NCBI RefSeq assembly: GCF_000411255.1
Contig: NZ_KE150413.1
Location: forward strand, 223,131-287,130
Direction of reading: 5' to 3'
Source: Paenibacillus sp. HGH0039
Lineage (GTDB): Bacteria; Bacillota; Bacilli; Paenibacillales; NBRC-103111
Length of the DNA stretch: 64,000 bases
Shown piece by piece: positions 53,325 through 61,391 of this stretch (positions are counted from its first letter, which is position 1; every line of letters begins with the position of its first letter). The notes below the pieces were generated by a model. It saw only the letters and a program-made list of their open reading frames with translations, was not told where the DNA came from and did no database searches. The translations under genes and the position numbers were made by a program.

Positions 53325-53987
53325 CTAGATCTTCCCGAGCAGCTCAAACACGCGCAGGTAGTAGTCGTCCGGATGGGGGACGAAGTCTTTCTTGGCGACG
53401 GTACGGACCGATTCGGGGGTTAAAGCGGAGCGGGACGAGCTGCTGTCCGTGCGCCCGTTCTCATGCTGCGCCAGAACGCCGCGGACTTCCAGGAAGTCGA
53501 TCGTGCCTTCGAAAAGAGCGGCCAGTTCGTGGAGCTCGGCCTCGTACAGCCCGGAGACTTCTTCCTCCTGAAGCGTGTACGCATCCAGGGGCCAATCGCT
53601 TGCATAGCCGAATACATGGCTGATTTCGCGGTCGATAAATGTTCTGCCGCGCACGGTTCCCCGTTCATCGGTGCGCACGGTAAACAGAAGGGAAAGCCTC
53701 TCGAACGGAACGCAGAGGCCCAGCTCTTCCTGAAGCTCGCGGGACGCTCCCTGGATCGTTTCACCTGAGGTCAAATGGCCCGCCGCCGTAATATCGAACC
53801 GGTCCGGGAACGTATCCTTAGAAGACGAGCGGAGCTGAAACAGCACCATGCGGCGGTTTCCCTCGGGCCGGACGAGCCAGCAGTGAAAGGTCTGATGCCA
53901 GTATCCCGCCGTATGGACCTCCTCGCGTGAAGCGGTCCCGATCCGGTTGGCGTCTTCGTCGTAAATATCGAACATTTCGGGAGTCAT
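53325..53987 (-). CDS. Nudix hydrolase (IPP-isomerase-like subgroup)
   Basis: This 220-residue protein has a complete Nudix box, G-x5-E-x7-R-E-L-x-E-E-L-G-L, at residues 70-91. The lead-in MFDIYDEDANRIGTASREEVHTAGYWHQTFHCWLV is typical of the YfcD/IPP-isomerase-like Nudix proteins. The C-terminal 60 residues are an extension with a hydrophilic Ser/Arg stretch. It probably cleaves a nucleoside diphosphate derivative or isomerises a pyrophosphate. It starts at 53987. Confidence 0.88.
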   Translation of the reverse strand: MTPEMFDIYDEDANRIGTASREEVHTAGYWHQTFHCWLVRPEGNRRMVLFQLRSSSKDTFPDRFDITAAGHLTSGETIQGASRELQEELGLCVPFERLSLLFTVRTDERGTVRGRTFIDREISHVFGYASDWPLDAYTLQEEEVSGLYEAELHELAALFEGTIDFLEVRGVLAQHENGRTDSSSSRSALTPESVRTVAKKDFVPHPDDYYLRVFELLGKI

Positions 53988-54058
53988 GGAATTTCCCTCT
54001 TTCTATTGTGTTGATCCGGAATGCGGCTCCACCCGGTGTCTTATCTTGAAGCGTAAAC

Positions 54059-54092
54059 GAAAAAAGAGCCCGGAGCAACCCGGGCTCTTCAA
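54059..54092 (-). terminator. Terminator of the radical SAM gene
   Basis: AGAGCCCGG and CCGGGCTCT (54065-54073, 54080-54088) pair perfectly; read on the minus strand the hairpin is followed by TTTTTT. Confidence 0.85.
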
Positions 54093-54129
54093 GTGCCGGC
54101 AAAGGAGGCGCTCCTTGTGAGCGCGCCGT

Positions 54130-55356
54130 TCAAAAGGAGAAGACGAGCTGCGCCGGAGGCGAGTCGGGCGCAAGCGGCAAGAGCGTCTCCGCCTCGGCTG
54201 CCGTGCCGGTCGCGGTCGCGCCTGCCTGGGCTGCGCCGGGTGTTCCGGCGCCCCGCCGCGCCGTGCCTGAGCCGTCGGCGAATTCCCTGCGGCCTGCGCT
54301 GTCTCCGGCAGGGCCGGTGAATCCGCCGTCCCCTGCAGCACCCGCGCCCGCTTCAGCGCAGCCGCCGCAGGCTCCGCCGGGACTGTCCGCGGGAGGCTCC
54401 CAGGCGATTTCAAGCGGCTTCCCGCTTGAACGGCCGGAGGCTGCGGCGCCGGCGGCAGCCCGCTTCCCCGGACGAGGCGCCTCTTCCTCCTCGTCCATGT
54501 CGCGCAGCCCGTGCCGCTCCAGCAGTTCGTCGACGTACCGGCGGACGGGATCGCGGTACTCGCGAGGCGCGTATGCGGAGGCCGCATACAGACCGGCGTA
54601 CTTGCCGACGAGCTGAGGGTAGTGCCGCCGGATCGTCTCGAAAAACCACACCTTGACGTCCGAGGCGCTCAGGCGCAGGTACGACGCCATCACAAACTGC
54701 GCGCCATGCTCCGCCGCGGCCGCAATAAGCTCTTCGAGCTCATCCCGGCCGTCCGTAATGTAAGGGAGCATGGGGGCCATGAAGATGCCGGTCGGTATCC
54801 CGGCATCGGTCAATGCGCGCACCGTCTCCAGCCGCTTCGCCGGGGAAGGGGCGCCCGGCTCGAAGTTGCGCCAGGTCGTCCGGTTCAGCGTGTTCAGGCT
54901 GATGTTCACGGCGTATACGGGCAGCTTCCGGAGCAGATCCAGATCCCGCAGAATCAGCGGAGATCGGGTCGTAATCGTCAGCGGCACGGGGTACTCCGTG
55001 AGCGCCTCGAGGCAGCCGCGCGTCAGCTTGGCGCGTCCTTCCGCCTGCTGGTACGGATCGGTCGCCGTTCCGATGGCGACGCGGCCGATCCCGGCCAGGC
55101 CTTTGCGGGAGCGCGCGGCTTTGCGGAGCTGCTCCCGCAGCGCCTCGGGCGCGTTCTCTTTCATCAGGATATTCGTCTGAAAGGTATCATCGCCGTTCAG
55201 CCCGAGGAAGGCGTGCATCGCCCGTGCGTAACAGAAGCTGCACCCGTGCTGGCAGCCACGGTACGGATTGATGGAATGTTCGAAAGGCATCGCCGGAGTT
55301 TTCACCGGATTCAGCACTTGTTTGGCCGTAATCTTTTCATAGCGGACAGGGTTCAT
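54130..55356 (-). CDS. Radical SAM protein (SPL/Rv2578c-like) with low-complexity tail
   Basis: This 408-residue protein has residues 1-290 forming a radical S-adenosylmethionine domain with the cluster motif Cys35-x3-Cys39-x2-Cys42 in YRGCQHGCSFCYAR. NISLNTLNRTTWRNFEPGAPSPAKRLE is characteristic of the spore-photoproduct-lyase-related group COG1533. The last 110 or so residues are a Gly/Ala/Pro-rich, very GC-rich tail ending LVFSF that is not part of the conserved fold. It starts at ATG 55356. The function of this subgroup is not established; the substrate may be a nucleic acid. Confidence 0.85.
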   Translation of the reverse strand: MNPVRYEKITAKQVLNPVKTPAMPFEHSINPYRGCQHGCSFCYARAMHAFLGLNGDDTFQTNILMKENAPEALREQLRKAARSRKGLAGIGRVAIGTATDPYQQAEGRAKLTRGCLEALTEYPVPLTITTRSPLILRDLDLLRKLPVYAVNISLNTLNRTTWRNFEPGAPSPAKRLETVRALTDAGIPTGIFMAPMLPYITDGRDELEELIAAAAEHGAQFVMASYLRLSASDVKVWFFETIRRHYPQLVGKYAGLYAASAYAPREYRDPVRRYVDELLERHGLRDMDEEEEAPRPGKRAAAGAAASGRSSGKPLEIAWEPPADSPGGACGGCAEAGAGAAGDGGFTGPAGDSAGRREFADGSGTARRGAGTPGAAQAGATATGTAAEAETLLPLAPDSPPAQLVFSF

Positions 55357-55534
55357 AGCAGGTTACCTTCCCGTTTTAGAATAGCAATACAGAACATATG
55401 TTTGTATTTAGTATAGCATACCTGAACTGGTCTTCATACGGGGAGGAACAGGGCTGTTTTTTCCTTGTTTTACCGGAGCGGGACAAGCTTTGTCGGATCT
55501 TGTTTTTGTCAGCCGAAAGAGGTCGGAAAGAGTC

Positions 55535-55563
55535 TTGACAATTTTTGCGGCCGGGTATATTCT
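55535..55563 (+). promoter_or_regulatory. Promoter of tRNA-Thr
   Basis: TTGACA (55535-55540), 17 bases, TATTCT (55558-55563), or TATATT at 55556 with a 15-base spacer; 43-45 bases before the tRNA. Confidence 0.6.
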
Positions 55564-55605
55564 TATACATGTCGGTTTTGCCCGGTACGATTCGCTTCGG
55601 AATAT

Positions 55606-55677
55606 GCTGGTGTAGCTCAGGGGTAGAGCAACGCACTCGTAATGCGTAGGCCGGGGGTTCAATTCCCTTCACCAGCA
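55606..55677 (+). tRNA. tRNA-Thr (anticodon CGT)
   Basis: A 72-base cloverleaf. Acceptor arms GCTGGTG and CACCAGC pair fully. The D arm is GCTC-AGGGGTA-GAGC, the anticodon stem ACGCA/TGCGT with loop CTCGTAA (anticodon CGT, reads ACG), and the T arm GGGGG-TTCAATT-CCCTT. The discriminator is A. CCA is not encoded. Confidence 0.97.
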
Positions 55678-55822
55678 TCTTTATACAACCATTGGAATAA
55701 CGCGGTTTCTCGCTTTCGAGGGGTCGCGTTTTTATATTGTCCGGATACTTGCCCGGTTTCATTGGCCGCACGGCCTCAGTCAGCCGGATTTCTACGATCA
55801 GCCGGAAGGAGACATGATCACG

Positions 55823-57019
55823 ATGCCAGAAGACAAGAACAACATGACCCTGCCCGGTTTCGCCCGGAAAATCATAGCGGCCACCGTCTTCATTAATATG
55901 GGCCGGTTTTCCGTATTTACGTTTCTGGCCGTCTACTTGACCCATACGCTGCAGTTCCCCGCCTGGCAGTCCGGAACCGTCCTGACGGTCGCTCTGCTGA
56001 TCAACCAGGCGGTCCCGCTCTTTTCCGGCATGATCGGGGACCGGATCGGCTACAGTACGATGCTGGTAGCCGGGACGTTTCTGGCTGCGCTGGGGTATCT
56101 GGGGATTTACGCGCTGGACAGCTTCGGCGGACTTGTGCTCGCTGCGTGTTTTATCGGCATTGGCCCGGCCATGTACGAGCCGTCCATCAAATCGCTGTTC
56201 GGCAACCTGCCGCATGTTCTGAGAAGACGCGCGTTCACCTACTTCAATCAGGCGCTGAACGCGGGTGCGGTTCTGGGAGCCGTAACGGGAGGCATTTTTG
56301 TCAGTTTTCATACGTCGTACCCGATGCTTTTCGGAAGCGTTTTGTTTCTCCTGGTTTCGGTGCTGCTTCTGACCCAAGCCAAAAGCTTTCCGAAAGGCCG
56401 GCATTCGGCCAAAATGCTCGACAGCTACAAAAAAGTGCTGCGAAACCGACCGTTTCTCGCGTTTTCCGGCGCGATGGTGATGTTCTGGATCATGTTCACA
56501 CAGTTATCCGTCTCGCTGCCGCTCGAAGTTTACCGGCTGAGCGAAAACGGGCGCCTGGTCAGCAGCGTCGTGTTTTTCAACGGATTGTATGCGGTTCTGT
56601 TTATGTTTCTGCTGCGGGGCGTTTTTCAGAGAAATTCCGCTGCCGTGATCGTCAAATACGGGATGCTTATTATCGGGCTCGGCCTTCTCGCGGTTCCGTG
56701 GGTTCCCTCGGTACTCTGGGTTCTGCTTTGCGTGCTGCTGTTTACCTCGGGCGAAACGCTTGTGCTGCCGGGGGTGGACATCGCAATTGCGGAGTACAGC
56801 ATGAACGAGGATACGGGTGCTTTCTACGGGGCTTTCGGGCTCTCTTACGCGGTCGGCGGGACGATCGGCAACTACCTGGGCACGTGGCTCATCGGCGAGT
56901 ATGGCGGCACGGTTTGGCCGTGGATAATATACGGGCTCATCGGGCTGTGCGGATTTATCAGCCTCCAGGCGCTTCAGGCAATGGGCGGCAAAACGGCCAA
57001 GACCGTCCATACGGCATAG
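55823..57019 (+). CDS. MFS transporter (MdtH-like)
   Basis: This 398-residue major-facilitator protein has about twelve helices. It shows NMGRFSVFTFLAVYLTH, the inter-helix loop GMIGDRIGYSTMLVAG equivalent to the MFS A motif, and GPAMYEPSIKSLFGNL, as in MdtH-type efflux pumps. ATG 55823 is 11 bases after AAGGAGA; the ATG at 55814 is only two bases after it. It lies 145 bases beyond the tRNA. A terminator follows at 57043-57077. Confidence 0.88.
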   Translation: MPEDKNNMTLPGFARKIIAATVFINMGRFSVFTFLAVYLTHTLQFPAWQSGTVLTVALLINQAVPLFSGMIGDRIGYSTMLVAGTFLAALGYLGIYALDSFGGLVLAACFIGIGPAMYEPSIKSLFGNLPHVLRRRAFTYFNQALNAGAVLGAVTGGIFVSFHTSYPMLFGSVLFLLVSVLLLTQAKSFPKGRHSAKMLDSYKKVLRNRPFLAFSGAMVMFWIMFTQLSVSLPLEVYRLSENGRLVSSVVFFNGLYAVLFMFLLRGVFQRNSAAVIVKYGMLIIGLGLLAVPWVPSVLWVLLCVLLFTSGETLVLPGVDIAIAEYSMNEDTGAFYGAFGLSYAVGGTIGNYLGTWLIGEYGGTVWPWIIYGLIGLCGFISLQALQAMGGKTAKTVHTA

Positions 57020-57042
57020 TGCATGTGCTCTCCATATAAAAG

Positions 57043-57077
57043 AAAAAGAGGTTCCGGGTTATCCGGAACCTCTTTTT
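57043..57077. terminator. Perfect 15-bp bidirectional terminator
   Basis: AAAAAGAGGTTCCGG (57043-57057) and CCGGAACCTCTTTTT (57063-57077) around GTTAT. Confidence 0.9.
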
Positions 57078-57150
57078 GTGTGCAGGGAGGCGGCCGTCGG
57101 CCAAGAAATATCCGGCACACCGCCGCTTCGACGAATAGCAGCCCTGCCAA

Positions 57151-57618
57151 TTAAAACACCGCCAATCTGGTCCGGAAATCGTTGTCGTCCGTTATAGAGA
57201 CGACATTTTCATAGCCCCGCTCCACCGCGTTTGTCTCGAGCCTTGCCAGAAGCTCCTGATCTTTACAGTAGAGAGCGGCATAAACCGAATCCACGATAAT
57301 CAGGGCAAGCTCGCAGGAACAAGCTTTAAACTGTTCGTAATTCGTAACCTCCTGCACCGTCGATCCTGCGGGGAAAGCTTTAATGTCCACGAAAATCAGG
57401 TAATGCCTGCCGGTGCCGATCCGTTCCTTGAAACGGCCGCCGTCCGTCATTTCGTCGGGGTTTTGGAAGAGGGGAGGCCCCAGTCCGTCTTCTTCCAGGA
57501 CATAGGACTCTACGCCATCAACCAGCCAATTGTACGCGGTAAGCTCAACGGGAGACAGCAAGTCGGCAAGCGGAGTCCCGTAAGGATCGGGGAGCAGAAA
57601 GCTGATCCCTCTTTTCAT
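57151..57618 (-). CDS. DUF2691 family protein
   Basis: This 155-residue soluble protein begins MKRGISFLLPDPYGTPLADLL and contains YLIFVDIKAFP, CELALIIVDSVYAALYCKD and ITDDNDFRTRLAVF, all matching the DUF2691 proteins of Bacilli. It starts at ATG 57618 behind GAAGGTGA; in-frame codons to 57729 have no ribosome site. The function of the family is unknown. Confidence 0.78.
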   Translation of the reverse strand: MKRGISFLLPDPYGTPLADLLSPVELTAYNWLVDGVESYVLEEDGLGPPLFQNPDEMTDGGRFKERIGTGRHYLIFVDIKAFPAGSTVQEVTNYEQFKACSCELALIIVDSVYAALYCKDQELLARLETNAVERGYENVVSITDDNDFRTRLAVF

Positions 57619-57827
57619 ACGTTCACCTTCTTTGGAATAAAGAGATGCAGTCGGCTGTAAGAAGCCGGTATTTACTCGGGAATCGCGTGTTTCTATCTCA
57701 CCGTGTAAATGGTTGAAAATGCAAATCATCAGCCCCGCAAAACATTTGCTGCTTTAATCATACACGCCGCTGACTTTTTGTCACCTAAAAGAAGAACAGG
57801 CTTCGCTGTCCGTCCGCTGCAGCCCGC

Positions 57828-58388
57828 TCACTTCACCGCTTCCAGCAAGGTGCGTGTGTCCGCGATCTCGGCGAACTCGCCGTGCAGGTTCGCCAGCGTC
57901 ATCGCGTGGATGTCCTCGGCCGCATGAACGCGTCCGTCCGGGCCCGTACGATCGAAGGTCGCCGCAGCGTCGGCTGCGAGAATCGTACGGAACCCGAGGT
58001 TCCCGGACATGCGGGTGGTCGTTTCCACGCAGTGATTGGTCGTGAGGCCGGTGACGACCACCTCGGTGCAGCCGAGCACGCGGAGACGCGCCTCCAGGTC
58101 CGTTCCGATGAAGGCGCTGTTCACCGACTTGCGGATAACGGCTTCGTAAGGCAGAGGCAGCGCCTCGGGCTTAGGCTCTACCGCAGCGCTGCCGGCTCGG
58201 AACAAGGACTGCGGCGTCACCCCGATATGCTGCACATGGATAACCGGCCGTCCGGTCTCTCTCCAGGCTTCCAGCAGCAGGGCGATGTTGCTCTCCGCTT
58301 CGGGGTTGTTTCGCCTGCCCCAGCGCGGATCGTCAAACGCCTTCTGGACATCAATAACTAGCAGAACCGCTTTATCGTTTAGTTGCAT
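57828..58388 (-). CDS. Isochorismatase-like cysteine hydrolase
   Basis: This 186-residue enzyme has the catalytic triad of the family: Asp13 (LLVIDVQKAF), Lys87 (IRKSVNSAF) and Cys120 (TTNHCVETT). Such enzymes hydrolyse amides or vinyl ethers, for example nicotinamide. It starts at ATG 58388 behind AAAGGAG, shorter than the full open frame. It is divergent from the Lrp-type regulator at 58542, which may control it. No biosynthetic partners are nearby. Confidence 0.88.
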   Translation of the reverse strand: MQLNDKAVLLVIDVQKAFDDPRWGRRNNPEAESNIALLLEAWRETGRPVIHVQHIGVTPQSLFRAGSAAVEPKPEALPLPYEAVIRKSVNSAFIGTDLEARLRVLGCTEVVVTGLTTNHCVETTTRMSGNLGFRTILAADAAATFDRTGPDGRVHAAEDIHAMTLANLHGEFAEIADTRTLLEAVK

Positions 58389-58541
58389 CGGTTGACAGCT
58401 CCTTTCGCAGTTGCTATTCATTTTACTTGTCGGTGCGCTCGGATTACAGGTTATACTGAAAGGAAAAGTGTTCGTTCGCCTTGACTTTGAAAGCTTTTGA
58501 ACGGCCGCATTTTAAAAAAGAAAGAACTGGGGGAGAAAGAG

Positions 58542-58985
58542 TTGGATCAGACAGACCGCAGCATACTCGCGCTGCTTCAGGAGAACGGGAGAATGAGCAT
58601 GACGGAGCTCGGCAAGCAGGTGGGTCTTACGTCGCCGGCGGCCGCCGAACGGGTTCGGCGTTTGGAGGATAAGGGAGTTTTGACGGGGTATCGCGCCGTC
58701 GTGTCCCCGGAAGCCGTAGGTAAAGCGGTCATCGCTTATATCCTGATGGAAACGGAGCACTGCCGCCGGTATGTGGAATTTGTCCGTCAGGTTCCGGAAG
58801 TTGCCGAATGCCACCGCATTGCGGGACCGTACAGTTATTTGACCAAGCTGGTGACAAGCTCCGTCCGCGAACTGGAGACTTTTATCGACGCGTCTATGGA
58901 GTTCGGCAAGCCGTCCACGCTCGTGGTCTTATCCTCGCCGCTCGCTCAGGCGCCGATTCTGCCTGTGAAGGAGTCGGTTTTGTAA
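58542..58985 (+). CDS. Lrp/AsnC family transcriptional regulator
   Basis: This 147-residue regulator has an N-terminal helix-turn-helix (MTELGKQVGLTSPAAAERVRRLEDKGVLTGYRA) and a C-terminal RAM ligand/dimer domain (VAECHRIAGPYSYLTKLVTSSVRELETFID). TTG 58542 follows GGGGGAG and gives the family's usual first helix (DQTDRSILALLQENGRMS). It probably senses an amino acid or related metabolite and may control the divergent hydrolase. Confidence 0.88.
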   Translation: MDQTDRSILALLQENGRMSMTELGKQVGLTSPAAAERVRRLEDKGVLTGYRAVVSPEAVGKAVIAYILMETEHCRRYVEFVRQVPEVAECHRIAGPYSYLTKLVTSSVRELETFIDASMEFGKPSTLVVLSSPLAQAPILPVKESVL

Positions 58986-59021
58986 ATCGTTCATGAAGAA
59001 ATCCGGCGGGCCGTGTTCATG

Positions 59022-59050
59022 TTTGCAATCTTTGCTCATACGTTTATAAT
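59022..59050 (+). promoter_or_regulatory. Sigma-A promoter of the pyrH leader
   Basis: TTTGCA (59022-59027), 17-base spacer, TATAAT (59045-59050). Start of transcription is expected near 59057. Confidence 0.7.
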
Positions 59051-59083
59051 AGTTTGTTGAGACATTGGGAAAGGTGTGGGGAT

Positions 59084-59149
59084 ATGAAGCGGTGGAACCG
59101 GAATGTTCAGAAGCAAGCATCGTTTTCTATTTCCTATTTGGAACACTGA
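59084..59149 (+). CDS. Putative 21-residue leader peptide upstream of pyrH
   Basis: ATG 59084 lies seven bases after AAGGTG; the frame runs 21 codons to TGA 59147-59149. The product starts MKRWNRNVQ and ends SYLEH. The stop codon is inside the left arm of the terminator at 59142-59170, so translating ribosomes would block the hairpin. A stretch with 12 T in 17 bases (59123-59139) lies just before it. There is no run of one amino acid codon of the classical attenuator kind. Confidence 0.5.
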   Translation: MKRWNRNVQKQASFSISYLEH

Positions 59150-59180
59150 GGCCGTTCAGGCTTTGGTGTTTTTTATTTTT
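59142..59180 (+). terminator. Terminator/attenuator between leader peptide and pyrH
   Basis: Left arm 59142-59153 and right arm 59159-59170 form 12 consecutive pairs (three G-U) around GTTCA, followed by TTTTATTTTT. It lies between the promoter at 59022 and the pyrH start at 59195, so transcription must read through it to express pyrH. Confidence 0.75.
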
Positions 59181-59194
59181 CCGGAGGTGAAGGG

Positions 59195-59932
59195 ATGAAG
59201 TACAGACGCGTATTGATCAAGCTGAGCGGAGGAGCGGTAGCCGGCAGCGGCGATTTCGGATTCGACCCGGAGAGGCTGGAGCATATCGCCCGTGAAATTT
59301 TGTCGGTGCTGGAGCTCGGCGTGGAAGTGTCGCTGGTGATCGGCGGAGGGAATATTTTCCGCGGCAATATGGGAGAGAACTGGGGCATCGAGCGGGCGGA
59401 GGCCGATAACATCGGCACGCTGGCTACGGTCATTAACAGCCTTATGCTGCGCGGCGTACTGAAAGCGAGAACGAATGCCGAAGTGCGCGTGATGACCGCG
59501 ATTCCCGTTACGTCGGTGGCGGAGCCTTATATACGTTTGAGAGCGATTCACCATCTGGAAAAAGGTTACATCGTCATCTTCGCGGGCGGCAACGGCCAGC
59601 CTTTCGTTACGACGGACTATCCCTCGGTCCAGAGGGCCATCGAAGTTAACTGCGATGCCATTCTGGTGGCGAAGCAGGGGGTGGACGGCGTTTACGACAA
59701 GGACCCGAACGTATACGGGGATGCCCGCATGTACGAATCGCTGCATTACAACGATGTGCTTCAGAATGATTTGCGGGTAATGGACCAGTCCGCTTTTATC
59801 CTCGCAAGGGATTATGGGATGCCCATTCACGTGTTTAACTTCGATAAGCCGGGTTCCATGAAAAAGATCGTGAGCGGCATTCACTCGGGCACCACGATCC
59901 ATGAAGCCGCGAAGCTGACTTTCAGCGTATAG
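59195..59932 (+). CDS. pyrH: UMP kinase, orphan copy
   Basis: This 245-residue amino-acid-kinase-family UMP kinase phosphorylates UMP to UDP. It shows RRVLIKLSGGAVAG, VSLVIGGGNIFRG, RAIHHLEKGYIVIFAGGNGQPFVTTD and the conserved VDGVYDKDPN. The start ATG 59195 lies behind GGAGGTG. It is not in the usual tsf-pyrH-frr cluster, so it may be a second copy. Its own promoter, leader peptide and attenuator-like terminator suggest regulated expression, perhaps tied to pyrimidine supply. Confidence 0.9.
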   Translation: MKYRRVLIKLSGGAVAGSGDFGFDPERLEHIAREILSVLELGVEVSLVIGGGNIFRGNMGENWGIERAEADNIGTLATVINSLMLRGVLKARTNAEVRVMTAIPVTSVAEPYIRLRAIHHLEKGYIVIFAGGNGQPFVTTDYPSVQRAIEVNCDAILVAKQGVDGVYDKDPNVYGDARMYESLHYNDVLQNDLRVMDQSAFILARDYGMPIHVFNFDKPGSMKKIVSGIHSGTTIHEAAKLTFSV

Positions 59933-60085
59933 CAGACGCGTCGCCGGAACACGTCAGCAGTGGCACGCCGGACTTGTATGAACGGCACAGGTCCGGGCCC
60001 CGGTCTCCTGTCCCTGAATGAAACAGCACCCCGCGAGGAAAGGAAAGCCGGCACACGCTCTAGGCACATCCATTCCCAAGGGGAT

Positions 60086-60146
60086 TTGACTTTTTCTACC
60101 CGCAGACGTATATTAATTTTAGATGTTTTAATTTTGCACAATCTAA
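60086..60146 (+). promoter_or_regulatory. Promoter and candidate operator of the peroxidase-ohrR operon
   Basis: TTGACT (60086-60091), 17 bases, TATATT (60109-60114). TTAGAT (60119-60124) and ATCTAA (60141-60146) form an inverted repeat over the expected transcription start, where a repressor such as OhrR could bind. The sequence differs from the B. subtilis OhrR operator. Confidence 0.55.
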
Positions 60147-60184
60147 TAGATGGAGCAGTCGAATGAACCCGGGAGGTTATGAAG

Positions 60185-60664
60185 ATGGGTGTGTATGAGT
60201 TTACGGCTCAACGGATTAACGGAGAAGAACAATCGCTTGAAGACTATAAGGGAAAAGTGCTGCTCATCGTCAACACGGCGAGCAAGTGCGGCTTTACCCC
60301 GCAGTATCAAGGACTGCAGGAGCTGTATGACGCCTACAAGGACCAAGGTCTTGTCGTACTCGGTTTTCCCAGCAACCAGTTTATGGAGCAGGAACCGGGG
60401 ACCGATGAGGAGATCGAGCAGTTCTGCCAGGTCAATTACGGCGTTACGTTTCCGATGTACTCTAAAATCGATGTCAAAGGAAGCGGCGCGCATCCGCTGT
60501 TCCACTATTTAACCCGCCATACGGCAGGGATTTTGTCCAAAGAGGTCAAATGGAATTTCTCCAAGTTTCTCGTTAACCGTTCGGGCGACGTGGTCAGCCG
60601 GTATGCGCCGACGACCGCACCGTCCAAAATTTCAGGAGATATCGAGAAGCTGCTGGCGGAATAA
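60185..60664 (+). CDS. Glutathione peroxidase family thiol peroxidase
   Basis: This 159-residue thioredoxin-fold peroxidase of the BsaA/Gpx class has peroxidatic Cys35 in NTASKCGFTPQY, FPSNQF and the conserved WNFSKFLV tryptophan motif. In Firmicutes it is expected to use thioredoxin rather than glutathione. ATG 60185 is eight bases after GGGAGG; the ATG at 60179 is only two bases away from it. It is co-transcribed with an OhrR regulator 22 bases downstream, pointing to defence against organic hydroperoxides. Confidence 0.92.
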   Translation: MGVYEFTAQRINGEEQSLEDYKGKVLLIVNTASKCGFTPQYQGLQELYDAYKDQGLVVLGFPSNQFMEQEPGTDEEIEQFCQVNYGVTFPMYSKIDVKGSGAHPLFHYLTRHTAGILSKEVKWNFSKFLVNRSGDVVSRYAPTTAPSKISGDIEKLLAE

Positions 60665-60686
60665 GCAGAATAAGGATTGAGGCCCT

Positions 60687-61142
60687 ATGAATTCACCATC
60701 TAAGCCTAGGCTTGAGAATCAGCTTTGCTTTGCGCTATATGCCTGTTCGCGTGAAATTACGCGGATGTACCATCCCATGCTCGAAGAGCTGGGCTTGACG
60801 TACCCTCAGTATCTGGTGATGCTTGTGCTGTGGGAAAAAGACGAATCGACCGTAAAAGAGCTCGGCGAACGGCTCTTCCTCGATTCCGGCACCCTGACTC
60901 CGATGCTCAAAAGAATGGAAGCTTCCGGCCTCCTGAAGCGTACCCGCTCCAGCCGCGACGAGCGGAGTGTCGTCATCACGCTGACGGACAAAGGACACGC
61001 GCTGGAGCAGCCCAGCACGTGCATACCGGCACAGCTTATGACCCGCGCGGGCGGAACGGAAGAACAGGCCGGCGAGCTGCTGGAGCAGGTGAAACAGCTG
61101 CTGGCGGCGGTGAACCACGCTAACCGCAACAGCGGGGAGTAG
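60687..61142 (+). CDS. OhrR-type MarR family regulator
   Basis: This 151-residue winged-helix repressor has the redox-sensing cysteine Cys14 in [20 protein letters not shown], with the two tyrosines that hydrogen-bond it in Ohr[42 protein letters not shown] is the DNA-binding region. Cys20 is an extra cysteine. Oxidation by organic peroxides should release it from DNA and induce the peroxidase gene upstream in the same operon. Confidence 0.9.
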   Translation: MNSPSKPRLENQLCFALYACSREITRMYHPMLEELGLTYPQYLVMLVLWEKDESTVKELGERLFLDSGTLTPMLKRMEASGLLKRTRSSRDERSVVITLTDKGHALEQPSTCIPAQLMTRAGGTEEQAGELLEQVKQLLAAVNHANRNSGE

Positions 61143-61251
61143 GCGGATGACGCTGAACGCCGGCAGGAGTCCGCGGTCTTATCGATCCGTTCGCCAAACG
61201 GATTGACGGACGTAGGTTCTGGAGGCAGCCGTAAACCCGAATCCACCTATG

Positions 61252-61292
61252 AAAAACGCAAGGTTCTCGAGAAGAGAACCTTGCGTTTTTTT
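61252..61292. terminator. Strong terminator after ohrR
   Basis: AACGCAAGGTTCTC and GAGAACCTTGCGTT pair perfectly around GAGAA, with A- and T-runs on either side. Confidence 0.92.
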
Positions 61293-61391
61293 GGATTTTA
61301 CGGCTTTTTAATTTCCTTAGAACTGCCTCTGCCTCTTGCCGGGGAGGAGGGAGCCTTTTCGTTCCGGCAAACGCTCCTAAGGGACCTGCTG

